NCBI GenBank assembly: GCA_035547915.1
Contig: DASZTS010000140.1
Span: 115,430-179,429 of the forward strand
Length of the DNA: 64,000 nt
Direction: 5' to 3'
DNA from: DASSFG01 sp035547915
GTDB lineage: Bacteria > Planctomycetota > Planctomycetia > Pirellulales > JAICIG01
Made by a program: the position numbers and the translations under genes. The notes under the pieces were generated by a model that made no database searches, was not told where the DNA came from, and was given only the letters and a program-made list of their open reading frames with translations. Below are positions 1-8,334 of this stretch, in pieces; the first letter of the stretch is position 1; the number at the start of each line of letters is the position of its first letter.

Positions 1-2
1 TC

Positions 3-59
3 GAACTGGGGATTGCGCTCGTTCGCGAAGGGCTGCCGAAAATCCCGGCGCCCCGCTGA
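3..59 (+). CDS. C-terminal fragment of an unidentified protein (cut by window start)
   Basis: An open frame runs from the window edge to a TGA and would encode a tail ELGIALVREGLPKIPAPR. The codons are GC-rich in third position, as in the neighbours. Only 18 residues are visible, so no function can be given. It could also be chance. Confidence 0.35.
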   Translation, partial: ELGIALVREGLPKIPAPR

Positions 60-147
60 GCCGCCTTCCGATCAGCCACGCAGGAACGGAGCACCAGCGA
101 CGATGAGACCCCAGCATCGGCCGCGGGCGTCAGCCACCGCGCAATGA

Positions 148-1626
148 TTACCGGGTCGGCGGGGTGCCGGGCGGGGGCATCGGTTGCGCCGCGCCCGGAG
201 GCATGCCGGTGGGCATCGGACTTCCCGTGGGCATACCGACAGCCGCACCGCCGCCCGGTGGCATTTCGGGCGCGTCGGACGACGCGGCGAGGGACGCGAG
301 CTGGCTCGTGAGCATGGACGCATTCAAGCGCAACTGGGTGCCTGTGACTGATACTTTGATGGCGTTCGCCAGATCGGGCGCGTTGAGCTGGCCCTGCTTC
401 GACATCGCGAGAAATCGCATGGACTCTTTGATCGTCTGGTCGAGCTTGGCGGCCTTCAGAGCGTCTTTCATGTCGAGTTGGACATCGAGCGAGAGCTTGT
501 CGTTGAAGTCGAGCGTGCCCATCAGTCCCACCAGACCGGTGTCCGCCGTGTTGGTCGGCAAGGCCGCACCGCTCTGGAGTTGGCTGAAATCTTTGATGCG
601 GAGGGCGAGATCGTGTCCGCGCGGTAGATCGACGCTTCCGCCGCGGCCCTCCTTGGCCCGATCGATGGCTGCCTTCAACCGCTGTTGGTCGTTGCTGGCG
701 ACGAACAACTGCGGTCTCGGCAGCACCAGGTACAACGTTTCGGGCGCCGACACGGCCATGGCGTTTCGCGGCTGCGGCTTGCTCTTCGCCGAATAGATCG
801 GCAATCCCTGGTGCGATTCACCGGTAGCGGCCGTCCCTTTCATCGACAGCGGATCGACGGGACGCGCGAGCCGCGCCGCGATCGAACTGTTCGTGCCGTC
901 GGTGACCACGAACAGTTCCTCCAGGTCGCGCGGATCGAAGCCCTCCGAGATGGCCGACGACAACGCCTGGTCGATCTGCGGCTTGGCCTGGGGGATCGCC
1001 GACGCGCGATCGATCAGATTCCTCACCTTGATCGAGGCCGAGACGGCAGAGTCGGCGGGCAGATAGGCTGCGGGGTCGTCGGGAAAGCTTGCCGCCTTCG
1101 GGAGGTTGATGAGCACCACGGCGAGGATCGCCACGATGCCGGCCACGGCCAGCCCGGTCCCGCTGACGACGAGCCACACCAACAGACCGCCGCCCTTCTT
1201 CTTTTTGGTGTATTTGTGGCCGAGCGCCGCGCCTCCGCTCAACGGCGCGGACGACATGCCGGGCAGTGCGGGAGCATCGAGCGGCCCCAACGCACCCAGG
1301 TCGATATTCGGTCCGCCGAGCAGATCGTGGGGTTCTGCCGCGGGCGGAATAGCAGCCGGTGGTCGAGCCGCGCGCTGCGCCGGTTGAGCTGCACGCTGCG
1401 CCGGCGCTCGCTGGGGGGAGCGAGGTTGCGCGGCGCCTCGAGCCGCAGCGGCCGGCGGAGACTTCGGCTGCGTGCGGGCGCGGTTCGACGCGTGCGTGGG
1501 CGCTGCCGCCGGCGCAGCAGCGATGGTGACGATCGCACCGCACTTCTTACAGCGCGCCTTCCGACCGGCGAGTTCGTCGGCGACCGAGAACTCCTTCCCG
1601 CACTGCGGGCAGGCAAAGCTGATCAT
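148..1626 (-). CDS. Zinc-ribbon, single-pass membrane protein of unknown function
   Basis: The protein is about 492 aa. The ATG at 1626 is chosen because AAGGAG lies 8 bases upstream on the minus strand and because the protein then starts directly with an MJ0042-type zinc ribbon (CPQCG...CKKCG). A Pro/Ala/Arg-rich linker follows, then KKKKGGG and one membrane segment (LLVWLVVSGTGLAVAGIVAI). The roughly 280-residue extracytoplasmic region has no motif I recognise and ends in a Pro/Gly/Met-rich tail. Zinc ribbon plus Pro-rich linker plus one membrane helix is a common planctomycete architecture. The function is unknown; the outer part may be a sensor or scaffold (inference). Confidence 0.8.
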   Translation of the reverse strand: MISFACPQCGKEFSVADELAGRKARCKKCGAIVTIAAAPAAAPTHASNRARTQPKSPPAAAARGAAQPRSPQRAPAQRAAQPAQRAARPPAAIPPAAEPHDLLGGPNIDLGALGPLDAPALPGMSSAPLSGGAALGHKYTKKKKGGGLLVWLVVSGTGLAVAGIVAILAVVLINLPKAASFPDDPAAYLPADSAVSASIKVRNLIDRASAIPQAKPQIDQALSSAISEGFDPRDLEELFVVTDGTNSSIAARLARPVDPLSMKGTAATGESHQGLPIYSAKSKPQPRNAMAVSAPETLYLVLPRPQLFVASNDQQRLKAAIDRAKEGRGGSVDLPRGHDLALRIKDFSQLQSGAALPTNTADTGLVGLMGTLDFNDKLSLDVQLDMKDALKAAKLDQTIKESMRFLAMSKQGQLNAPDLANAIKVSVTGTQLRLNASMLTSQLASLAASSDAPEMPPGGGAAVGMPTGSPMPTGMPPGAAQPMPPPGTPPTR

Positions 1627-1777
1627 GACGCTGGCTCCTTTATCGTTGACCGCCGCCTGCCCATTGTAGCCCTCGAAAATGTCGGTGGCAGCCTTTACGT
1701 TTTGGTCTTTTAAGAGCCTGTCCGAGAACCGATGTTGCGACAGGAACGATTCGACTCGCCAGCAGGTTTTCGGATCG

Positions 1778-1880
1778 GCTCTAAACAACCGACGAAAGCG
1801 GATCGAGTTCCACGAAATCGGCGTTTCACGGCCGGTTTTCTCGCGCGGCGTCCCGGCTTCCGGGGTCGTCAGCCGCTCTT
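1778..1880 (+). repeat. Dispersed structured repeat, full-length copy A
   Basis: About 103 bp, starting GCTCTAAACAACCGACGAAAG, with a central AATCGGCGTTTCACGGCCGGTTTTC hairpin and ending GTCGTCAGCCGCTCTT. It is the same family as copies at 6593, 12526, 15286, 20149, 38021 and 41421. Directly upstream (1711-1782) is a related, more degenerate segment bounded by AAGAGC and GGCTCT. It fills most of the 368-bp gap between the zinc-ribbon gene and the next gene, which holds no other recognisable gene. Confidence 0.75.
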
Positions 1881-1994
1881 CGACATGGGGTTCTTTCAGC
1901 GGAGCCGCATCGCGGCCGCTTGACAGAGTTGTCTCGATGCTCTAATAAGTAGAGTTACTATCGTTTTTAGAGTGTAGGTCCAGGAGGCTTGGTC

Positions 1995-2639
1995 ATGAGC
2001 AGTAATGATTGGGAACGGGTACGGTCCGATTTGTCGACCATGCGCACCGCCTTGGGTTTGGAACAGCCATGGAGCACCGGCGACGTCTGGTTCTGTGGGG
2101 CGATCTCGGTCGCCGCGGGCCTCTATGCCCTCTTGAGCTGGCCGGACGTGCCGTTGCAGGTCCCATCGTCTTGGGCCGCGGCTCCGCTCTTGGGCATGCT
2201 CGCGTCGTTCTTCATCTATATGGCGTTCAAGCAGAGAAGCTTGCCGCCACGAGAAGAGTCACGACGGCGCGAATACCGCTCGACCCTCGCGGCGCTCGCC
2301 GTCGCCCTTCCGGCCACCGGGATCTATTTCTCGTGGGGTAACTATGCGGGCATGAGTCGGATGTTGCTGATCGGCAACCTGCTGGCACTGATCGGCTTTA
2401 CCATGCTCGTCATAGGAGTTGCCCAGCCCCCGTTGCGGTATCCACGCAGCTATCTGATCGTGGGAAGTTTGCCGCTGATCGCGTTCGGGCTGGCCATTCC
2501 TCTCGCCCAACCAGCGTATCACCGCAGTTTGATCGGCCTGCTCGGTCTGGTGGAGCTCGGCGTGGGCGCATTGATCGTGCATCGGCATATTCGGCGCTGT
2601 TCGCAAAGCGTCGCAGGAGCGGCGGATGTCGGCCATTGA
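1995..2639 (+). CDS. Multi-pass integral membrane protein, unknown function
   Basis: About 214 aa with roughly six hydrophobic segments (for example FCGAISVAAGLYALLSW, AAPLLGMLASFFIYMAF, LIGNLLALIGFTMLVIGVA, LIVGSLPLIAFGLAIPL, LIGLLGLVELGVGALIV). The ATG at 1995 has AGGAGG 7 bases upstream; a TTG two codons earlier is less likely. The stop overlaps the start of the downstream winged-helix gene by 14 bp, so the two are probably co-transcribed and translationally coupled. Membrane protein plus small winged-helix regulator pairs are common, and the regulator may control this gene (inference). Confidence 0.85.
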   Translation: MSSNDWERVRSDLSTMRTALGLEQPWSTGDVWFCGAISVAAGLYALLSWPDVPLQVPSSWAAAPLLGMLASFFIYMAFKQRSLPPREESRRREYRSTLAALAVALPATGIYFSWGNYAGMSRMLLIGNLLALIGFTMLVIGVAQPPLRYPRSYLIVGSLPLIAFGLAIPLAQPAYHRSLIGLLGLVELGVGALIVHRHIRRCSQSVAGAADVGH

Positions 2640-2940
2640 TTTCAACGGCCTCGACACGATCGTTCACGGACCGGTGCGGCTCGGCGTGATCACCGCCCTG
2701 CATGCCGAGGGTCCGCTGGACTTCACCACACTCGTCAAGCGATTCGAGGTGGCCGATGGCGCGATGGGCGTCCATCTTCGCAAACTAGAAGAGGCGGGTT
2801 ATATCGCCTGCCAACGACAGTTCGTCGGCCGGCGTCCGAGGAGTACCTACCGCATCACCGCGAGCGGCCGCCGGGCTCTGCGCCAATACCTCGATACGAT
2901 GCAGAAGATCATCGATCAGGCCCGATCGGGGCCGGCTTGA
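2626..2940 (+). CDS. Winged-helix DNA-binding transcriptional regulator
   Basis: 104 aa. The sequence fits a stand-alone winged-helix domain of the HTH_34/MarR-like type: a first helix around GPVRLGVITALHA, a recognition helix region around VADGAMGVHLRKLEEAGYI and a wing with RPRSTYRITASGRRAL. It starts inside the end of the membrane-protein gene (14-bp overlap), which indicates an operon. It probably represses or senses something for that operon; the ligand is unknown. Confidence 0.85.
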   Translation: MSAIDFNGLDTIVHGPVRLGVITALHAEGPLDFTTLVKRFEVADGAMGVHLRKLEEAGYIACQRQFVGRRPRSTYRITASGRRALRQYLDTMQKIIDQARSGPA

Positions 2941-3120
2941 TCGGCCGTCAATCGCTCCTCAGAATGATCGACGATCGTGCCTCAGCGGTGGCGTGCCGCC
3001 GGTAGCTGTGCCGCGGTAACTCGCGCCGCCCGACGCGCAGGTTCTCGGCCACCATCTCCAATACCGCATCGACGAACGATAGTGATGGCGGGCGTGATGA
3101 AGCGCCAATCGCATCCGCCT

Positions 3121-4473
3121 CTACGACGGCGCAATCGCCGAGTCCCAGTCGACATAGCCCTCGGACGTGAAGGGGATGTCGCGAGGTTCGCTACGGACTT
3201 CGAGGCTCGCACCGTTGCGCCGGCTGTCATCGAGGGCGCCGGGGGAGACGAGCAGGTCGGCCAGCTTCAAGGTGCTGTGGATCAGCACGAGATGGGGGCG
3301 TTGTCGGTTGGGACTGACCGCGAGTGCCGTCGCGAGCGCGTCTCGGTCGTTGGGCATCACGATGGGCATGCGGGCCTGGCATGGGCAGAGCGCGGTCAGG
3401 CAGTTCAGCGCGGTGACTTCGGGATCGACGGCGGCGCGGAAGCGTTCGGTGATGAACTCGCACAGACCCATGCCGATGGCGTTGCCATGATTTCCCGGCG
3501 TGAGCGCGCTGCCGATGATGTTGAAGATCCTCGGCGTAACGGCGACCCACGGCTGGCCCTGAACGGCCCCGTAGGGCGACCGCCCGATGGTCTTCGTATG
3601 CATTCCCTGGCCGCTGAGGTTCTTTCCCAGCCAATGGCACCACAGCACGTCGATCTCGCCGAACGGCAGTTTCGGCATCAGCGCTCGCGACTCGGCGAGG
3701 TGTCGGGCCTCGGTCGCGAAGAACGCATCGATCGCGGCATCGTCGGCCGAGACGGAGGCGCCGACCACCGCGGCGGTCTCGTCGTAGGCATTCTCGACGA
3801 TTCCCACCCCGCCGAGAACCGTCACTTCGCCGCCACGGATGATCCGCCGCGCGGACGTTTCGATCGCCACCCCGAGCGTCCGGCCGTGTACGTGCTGGTG
3901 TTGGGCCAGGGCCTGGAGATGGCTCAGGCCCAGCGCCAGGATCTTCGCCCACCCGCTTTCGAGGCCGAAACGGCCTTGCGGGAGCGGCGTCTCCCAGAGG
4001 ATGTCGGTGTGTTCCTTGATGCGGTTGACCAGGATCACGCCGTCGCAAGCCAGCGCGGCGCGGCCGACGTGGACCTCGATGGCGCCGACCGTGTCGAGAT
4101 GCGTCGTCTCGATGTCTCCGACGACCTCCGCCCCGACCCGTTCCGGATCGATGCCGCGATTCCGCGCCGTCTCCAGGTTCCCCTCGGCGGTTCCGCCGCC
4201 ATGCGTACCCATCGCCGTCAGGACCTTCGGGGTCGCCCCGAAGGAGCGGAGCGCCTCCGCCAGGTGGCGAAGGACCGGACCGATCTCTCGGATGCCTCGG
4301 CTGGGCGCGGTCAAGCCAATGATCTTGCCCCGGACCACGGCCGGGTCGCGGATCACCTGCGCCAGGGCCTCCGCCGTGGCAGCGCCCAGATCCTGCACCC
4401 GAGGGCGGTCGAAACGCTGCCGCACCGCGATCACCGGCGGAAGCGGACTTCTCGGAAGGCGCGATGTGTTCAT
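3121..4473 (-). CDS. LarA-like (lactate racemase N-terminal domain, DUF2088) protein
   Basis: About 450 aa from the ATG at 4473; a TTG two codons earlier is possible. The N-terminal half has family-like motifs: TAPSRGIREIGPVL, then AMGTHGGGTAEGN, then GVILVNRIKEHTD. LarA proteins bind a nickel-pincer nucleotide and racemise 2-hydroxy acids, but many family members have other or unknown substrates. No larB, larC or larE cofactor gene is nearby, so a racemase role is not supported by context. It stands alone between intergenic gaps. Confidence 0.75.
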   Translation of the reverse strand: MNTSRLPRSPLPPVIAVRQRFDRPRVQDLGAATAEALAQVIRDPAVVRGKIIGLTAPSRGIREIGPVLRHLAEALRSFGATPKVLTAMGTHGGGTAEGNLETARNRGIDPERVGAEVVGDIETTHLDTVGAIEVHVGRAALACDGVILVNRIKEHTDILWETPLPQGRFGLESGWAKILALGLSHLQALAQHQHVHGRTLGVAIETSARRIIRGGEVTVLGGVGIVENAYDETAAVVGASVSADDAAIDAFFATEARHLAESRALMPKLPFGEIDVLWCHWLGKNLSGQGMHTKTIGRSPYGAVQGQPWVAVTPRIFNIIGSALTPGNHGNAIGMGLCEFITERFRAAVDPEVTALNCLTALCPCQARMPIVMPNDRDALATALAVSPNRQRPHLVLIHSTLKLADLLVSPGALDDSRRNGASLEVRSEPRDIPFTSEGYVDWDSAIAPS

Positions 4474-4543
4474 GGGCAATGGGCAAGAATACTGATAGCG
4501 CTCCGCGAGGTCGACCGGCTATTCATTCTCGCAGCGCGCCTCC

Positions 4544-4592
4544 CTCGACTTCCAGCCTCAACGGTTGTACGTGCCAGCGAGCCCATCACGCC
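4544..4592 (+). repeat. Second short dispersed repeat, copy 1
   Basis: TCGACTTCCAGCCTCAACGG followed by a CCAGCGAG box. A close match lies at 8244-8293 in the same orientation. It sits in the gap between the LarA-like gene and the glycine-rich gene. Two copies only, so moderate support. Confidence 0.4.
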
Positions 4593-4619
4593 TTGCACCT
4601 GGCGGGCCGGTACGATCGT

Positions 4620-6551
4620 TCATCTCTTGAAGTCGAGCCCTGGGTCTTCGGGCGCGCCGCCATACAGCTTGAAGTTGAAACCGTTGTTGGCCAGCGTGAC
4701 GATTCCCGGCATCTGGGCGCCGTCGGCGCGCTCGAGGACGAGGATCGCCCCGTCGACCGAATACTTGCCGCCGAACTGTTGCTTCTTTCCTTTCTGATCG
4801 TAACTCCAGGTGAACGTTTCGTCCTTCGTGAGATCGAGTCCGAACGTTGCCCCGTCTCGGCGCTTGGCGGTCCATTTGCCCACGATCTCGGCCACGTCGA
4901 TTTCCTTCGGCGGGGTAGGCTCAGCAGCCGCGGCAGCGGCCGGCTGCGGTGCGGGGCTCACGCCCGGTGGGGCCTCTGCGGTGCCGCCAACCAGCGTCAA
5001 AAGCTGCGCCGAAAGCTGATCGTTCGGCTGCAACTTCAAGACGGCTTCATACTCGTCGCGGGCTTCCTCGGTATGGCCGCAGATGAGGCAATGGTATGCC
5101 AGTACAAACCGGGCATCAGCGGCCCTGGGATGCGCATTGACGTACTCTTGGAGCTGGCGAAACTGTTCGGCGTAGGTCCCCCTGTGAGCGTACATGCCGC
5201 TCAGTGTCGTCCAGTCCCAGCCCGGCCCCGCCGAGAGCACGGCGTACAAGGTCGACGCGGCCTGCTTGTAGTCGCCCGTCGCAAAGAAGATGAGAGCGCG
5301 GAACTCGTGCAGCGCGGCGTCTCTCGGCAGGGCCTTGATGGCCAGGTCGATTTGGCGAGACGCCTCCTGATAGTTCTCCTGCTGGAAGGCAGCGCGGGCC
5401 CGATCCATGTGCATCGTCCCTTCCTGCACTTCGGGTGGGACAGCGGGCTCATTCGTCGCCGTTGCTGTTGCGTCGGAGGCCGGCTGCTGATTGATCACCG
5501 TGATCGGCTGCGAGTAATCGTAGTACTGCGCGGCTCCACCACCGTCGCTGTAATAGGGATTGCTGTAGCTGCCGTAGCCCGAGTCGTACATGACCGAACC
5601 GAGGGCCCAAGCACCGAGTCCCCACGCGATGGGCGCGCCGTACCAAGGACCACCCCAATAGCCACCCCATCCGCCCCAGTAGCCACCCCAGCCGCCGTTC
5701 CAGTAACCGCGGTTGTAACCGTTCCGCCAACCATTGGCCCAACCGTTCCAATAACCCGAGCCGGCGCCGGCCCAGTTGCCGTTCCAACTGCCGTGTTGCC
5801 AGTTATTGAAGTAACCGCGGTTCGAGGCGATGTTGATATTGCTGAGGTTGCCGACCCCTCCGACCCCCCCGACTCGTCCGACGCCTCCAATACCACCGAC
5901 GCCCCCAACTCCACCGGCAAGTCCGGGAGCGCCACCGATTCCTCCGCCGAGACCAGGACGGCCGCCGATACCGCCTTCAAATCCAGGCCGGCCACCGACT
6001 CCCCCACCCAAACCAGGGCGGCCACCAATGCCGCCTTCAAGTCCGGGAGCGCCACCTACTCCCCCGCCGAGACCAGGCCGGCCGCCGATGCCGCCTTCAA
6101 ATCCAGGCCGGCCACCGACTCCACCGCCCAGTCCGGGCCGACCGCCGATGCCGCCTTCAAGTCCGGCTCGGCCACCGATGCCCCCGTCGAGTCCCGCTCG
6201 GCCGCCGATGCCTCCGTCGAAGCCGGCTCGGCCGCCGACTCCACCATCGAATCCTGCGCGACCGCCAATACCTCCGGGCCCCCCAGCGCCGCCGAAGCCA
6301 CCGAGGCCAGATAGACCGCCAGATCCGCCGCCACGGCTGATTCCACCGCCACCACCCGGTCGTGCGCCGCCTGCTCGCCCGCCTCCAGAAAATCCGCCGC
6401 GCGGAGCGCCACCGCGGAACCCTCCTCCCCCACGGGCGCCTCCCCCACGGGCTCCACCACCGCCACCGCGTCCACCACGGGCAAACCCGTCATCCAGGCA
6501 AAACGATCCGGCGAACAGCAACACCAGCATTACGGTCAGGCAGCGTTTCAT
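4620..6551 (-). CDS. Secreted glycine-rich repeat protein with TPR and C-terminal lipocalin-like domain
   Basis: 643 aa. An N-terminal signal peptide (MKRCLTVMLVLLFAGSFC) is followed by about 220 residues of Gly-rich sequence. This includes a tandem, roughly 11-residue unit of the form GGIGGRPGLGG/GGVGGRPGFEG. Next come a Trp/Tyr/Asn/Gly-rich stretch (WNGGWGGYWGGW) and a TPR-like helical part (AFQQENYQEASRQIDLAIKA, then ATGDYKQAASTLYAVL). A C-terminal beta-rich part begins VGKWTAKRRDGATFGLDL and resembles small lipocalin-like domains. The repeats make a long proline-rich mirror frame on the plus strand, which I reject. A surface or cell-envelope structural role is likely (inference). Confidence 0.85.
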   Translation of the reverse strand: MKRCLTVMLVLLFAGSFCLDDGFARGGRGGGGGARGGGARGGGGFRGGAPRGGFSGGGRAGGARPGGGGGISRGGGSGGLSGLGGFGGAGGPGGIGGRAGFDGGVGGRAGFDGGIGGRAGLDGGIGGRAGLEGGIGGRPGLGGGVGGRPGFEGGIGGRPGLGGGVGGAPGLEGGIGGRPGLGGGVGGRPGFEGGIGGRPGLGGGIGGAPGLAGGVGGVGGIGGVGRVGGVGGVGNLSNINIASNRGYFNNWQHGSWNGNWAGAGSGYWNGWANGWRNGYNRGYWNGGWGGYWGGWGGYWGGPWYGAPIAWGLGAWALGSVMYDSGYGSYSNPYYSDGGGAAQYYDYSQPITVINQQPASDATATATNEPAVPPEVQEGTMHMDRARAAFQQENYQEASRQIDLAIKALPRDAALHEFRALIFFATGDYKQAASTLYAVLSAGPGWDWTTLSGMYAHRGTYAEQFRQLQEYVNAHPRAADARFVLAYHCLICGHTEEARDEYEAVLKLQPNDQLSAQLLTLVGGTAEAPPGVSPAPQPAAAAAAEPTPPKEIDVAEIVGKWTAKRRDGATFGLDLTKDETFTWSYDQKGKKQQFGGKYSVDGAILVLERADGAQMPGIVTLANNGFNFKLYGGAPEDPGLDFKR

Positions 6552-6592
6552 ATCTCACTCTCCCTAAGATCAGGCGCCGATCCGAAGCTTCT

Positions 6593-6645
6593 TCGAGCAA
6601 CCGACAAAACCGGATCGAGGCTTCCGGGTTTGTCAGCAGCTCTTA
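6593..6645 (+). repeat. Dispersed structured repeat, short copy B
   Basis: GAGCAACCGACAAAACCGG ... CCGGGTTTGTCAGCAGCTCTTA. Both terminal arms are present but the central hairpin is absent. Its last three bases are the TAA stop (minus strand) of the NTF2-like gene at 6643. Confidence 0.7.
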
Positions 6646-7602
6646 CTTGCCCCGCGGGGCAGCGGTCGACTTCACTTGTTTGAGCGCGGGTGGCTTGTGA
6701 ACGACGGTCGCCTGGAAATCGGGCGCCACCTCGTCGCCGATAATCCGGTCGGTCACCGCGAACACGAATGAGTCGGCCCCCGTCTGCGTGTAGGTCTGCG
6801 TGGCCGAGTAGGCTGCGCCATCGGCATGGACTCCCGCCACTTTCACGATCACGATATCGTCGAACTCGGTCCAGATTCCCTCGGCATGGCCTCCCGCGGA
6901 ATCAAAGATCCACGACTTGAACTTGCCGAGCGACTCGTCCCAACCGATTCGCTGGGTGCCGCTCGCGCGTTTACGGCCGGCGATCTGAATCGTGAAATCG
7001 CTGAGCAGGAAATTGCCGTCGTCGGACCAGCGAGTCTTGGTGTGCAGCGTCGATTGTTGGTTCTCATCCATCCATTCGCCGATCAGCCACTCCAGCCGTT
7101 TGAGATGCGAGTGGGGACTGCGTACACTCCCTTCGCCCTCGCTCCGAACGCTCGCCAGCAGCCAGTTTCCATCCGGCTGCTTCACGACCAGGGCCGAAAA
7201 ATCGACGTCGACGGTCTCGCTGTCTCTACCGCCAGCCACGGCATCCGAAAAGATCGCGATGCAATCGACCGACAAGACGCCCGGGCTGATTTCACGAATC
7301 TCTTCCCCGGCTAGTTCGAGAACATTCTTTTTCGGATCGTTCGCGAACAGGGCGGCGAATTCGGCGGCGATGGTTTCGTGGCTGTCGAAGACGTTGGCAT
7401 CGGCGTCGACGAACTCTCCCTGCGGCGTGAACAATCCGGCGATGGCCTTCGGATCGCGGGCGTTATACGCCTTGGCCAACGCCGCGAGCACGGTATTGAC
7501 GGCTTCGACATTCTTTTCAGTCGGCGCGTCGTCGCCGAGGGCGCCGGAGCACAACACCAGTGTCAGTAGGGATGCGCCCAGGGATCTGCATCGTGTCGTC
7601 AT
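6643..7602 (-). CDS. Secreted SnoaL/NTF2-like domain protein
   Basis: About 319 aa from the ATG at 7602, which has AGGAG 6 bases upstream. A signal peptide (LGASLLTLVLCSGALGDD) precedes an NTF2-like fold region (VNTVLAALAKAYNARDPKAI, then LFTPQGEFVDADANV). This matches the SgcJ/EcaC type family, which are alpha+beta barrel proteins that bind small ligands. The second half (LEWLIGEWMDE, then GTQRIGWDESLGKFKSWIFDSAGGHAEG) looks like a DUF1579-type beta domain. The enzyme activity, if any, is unknown. The stop codon lies in a dispersed repeat. Confidence 0.8.
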   Translation of the reverse strand: MTTRCRSLGASLLTLVLCSGALGDDAPTEKNVEAVNTVLAALAKAYNARDPKAIAGLFTPQGEFVDADANVFDSHETIAAEFAALFANDPKKNVLELAGEEIREISPGVLSVDCIAIFSDAVAGGRDSETVDVDFSALVVKQPDGNWLLASVRSEGEGSVRSPHSHLKRLEWLIGEWMDENQQSTLHTKTRWSDDGNFLLSDFTIQIAGRKRASGTQRIGWDESLGKFKSWIFDSAGGHAEGIWTEFDDIVIVKVAGVHADGAAYSATQTYTQTGADSFVFAVTDRIIGDEVAPDFQATVVHKPPALKQVKSTAAPRGK

Positions 7603-8334
7603 CTTCGACTCCTGATGGAAGGACACCGGTTGTTTGACCTTCAGTGCGGCAACCGTGCATTCGGCATCGATCCGCTCGGCAGAGCGGTGGTCCGAGCCAT
7701 GGTCGTTGTCCTGTGAAGGACCGAAATGGGCCGGTCATTATAGTGCCGAGTCGCAGCGCCTACGAGGGGGCGCAAGTTTAACAGATTACTTACAAATCTC
7801 TCGCACGTTACTCGGGAAATGCTGGCCCGGCACAGGCCGGCCGATCAATGCCCTCGGGGCAAAAACGAGGCGAAAGCTGTTCAGAACGGAACGATTGCGT
7901 CGCAATCCAGCAGTAATTGAGTTGATACGTCTTGGTGCCTTCGTCGAAGGGCTTTGCCGCGCCTTGGTATCTGTGCCAGCGTAGCCCTGGGGCGAATGAG
8001 GGCGTTCCGGCGCGGGTTCCAGTTGGCAACCGCCGTCTACGAGCCATCCCTCGGTCAGGCCCACGCGTTGCCGTCTTCGTCGTGGAACCCTTCCACGCGT
8101 GTGCCCAAACGCCAACGTGCCGCTCGTCAGCGGATTCGGCGCTCAATGTTGAGAGCGGCGGAGTGGCACATTCCGAGGTCTTCCGAAACGCGTGGCGAAG
8201 TGCCAAGCGTTATCCCATTTCCAACCACGGTAGCACGCTTCCGTCGATTCCAGCGTCAACGGTAGCGGTCGCACATACCAGCGAGTGCATGCCCTTCGGA
8301 GGATCTCAGGGCGTGTCATCCAACCGTTCGCCGC
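7603..8334. other. Gap of about 730 bp without a recognisable gene
   Basis: All open frames here are short and have no recognisable motif. The gap holds a copy of the second short repeat (8244-8293) and a stretch around 8080-8200 (CCACGCGTGTGCCC, GAGGTCTTCCGAAACGCGTGGCGAAG) that loosely resembles 12350-12500 upstream of the next surface-protein gene. It probably contains the promoter of the NTF2-like gene at its left end, but no clear promoter can be called. Confidence 0.5.
8244..8293 (+). repeat. Second short dispersed repeat, copy 2
   Basis: TCGATTCCAGCGTCAACGGT followed by a CCAGCGAG box, matching 4544-4592. Located just past the 3' end of the WGDG-repeat surface protein gene. Confidence 0.4.

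Noticed and set aside
2977..4797. Plus-strand 606-aa frame
   Set aside because: Covers the LarA-like gene on the opposite strand; the minus-strand frame has clear family motifs.
5830..6567. Plus-strand proline-rich frame (PPxPPxP repeats)
   Set aside because: It is the mirror of the glycine-rich tandem repeats of the minus-strand gene; Gly codons read as Pro on the opposite strand. No start signal.
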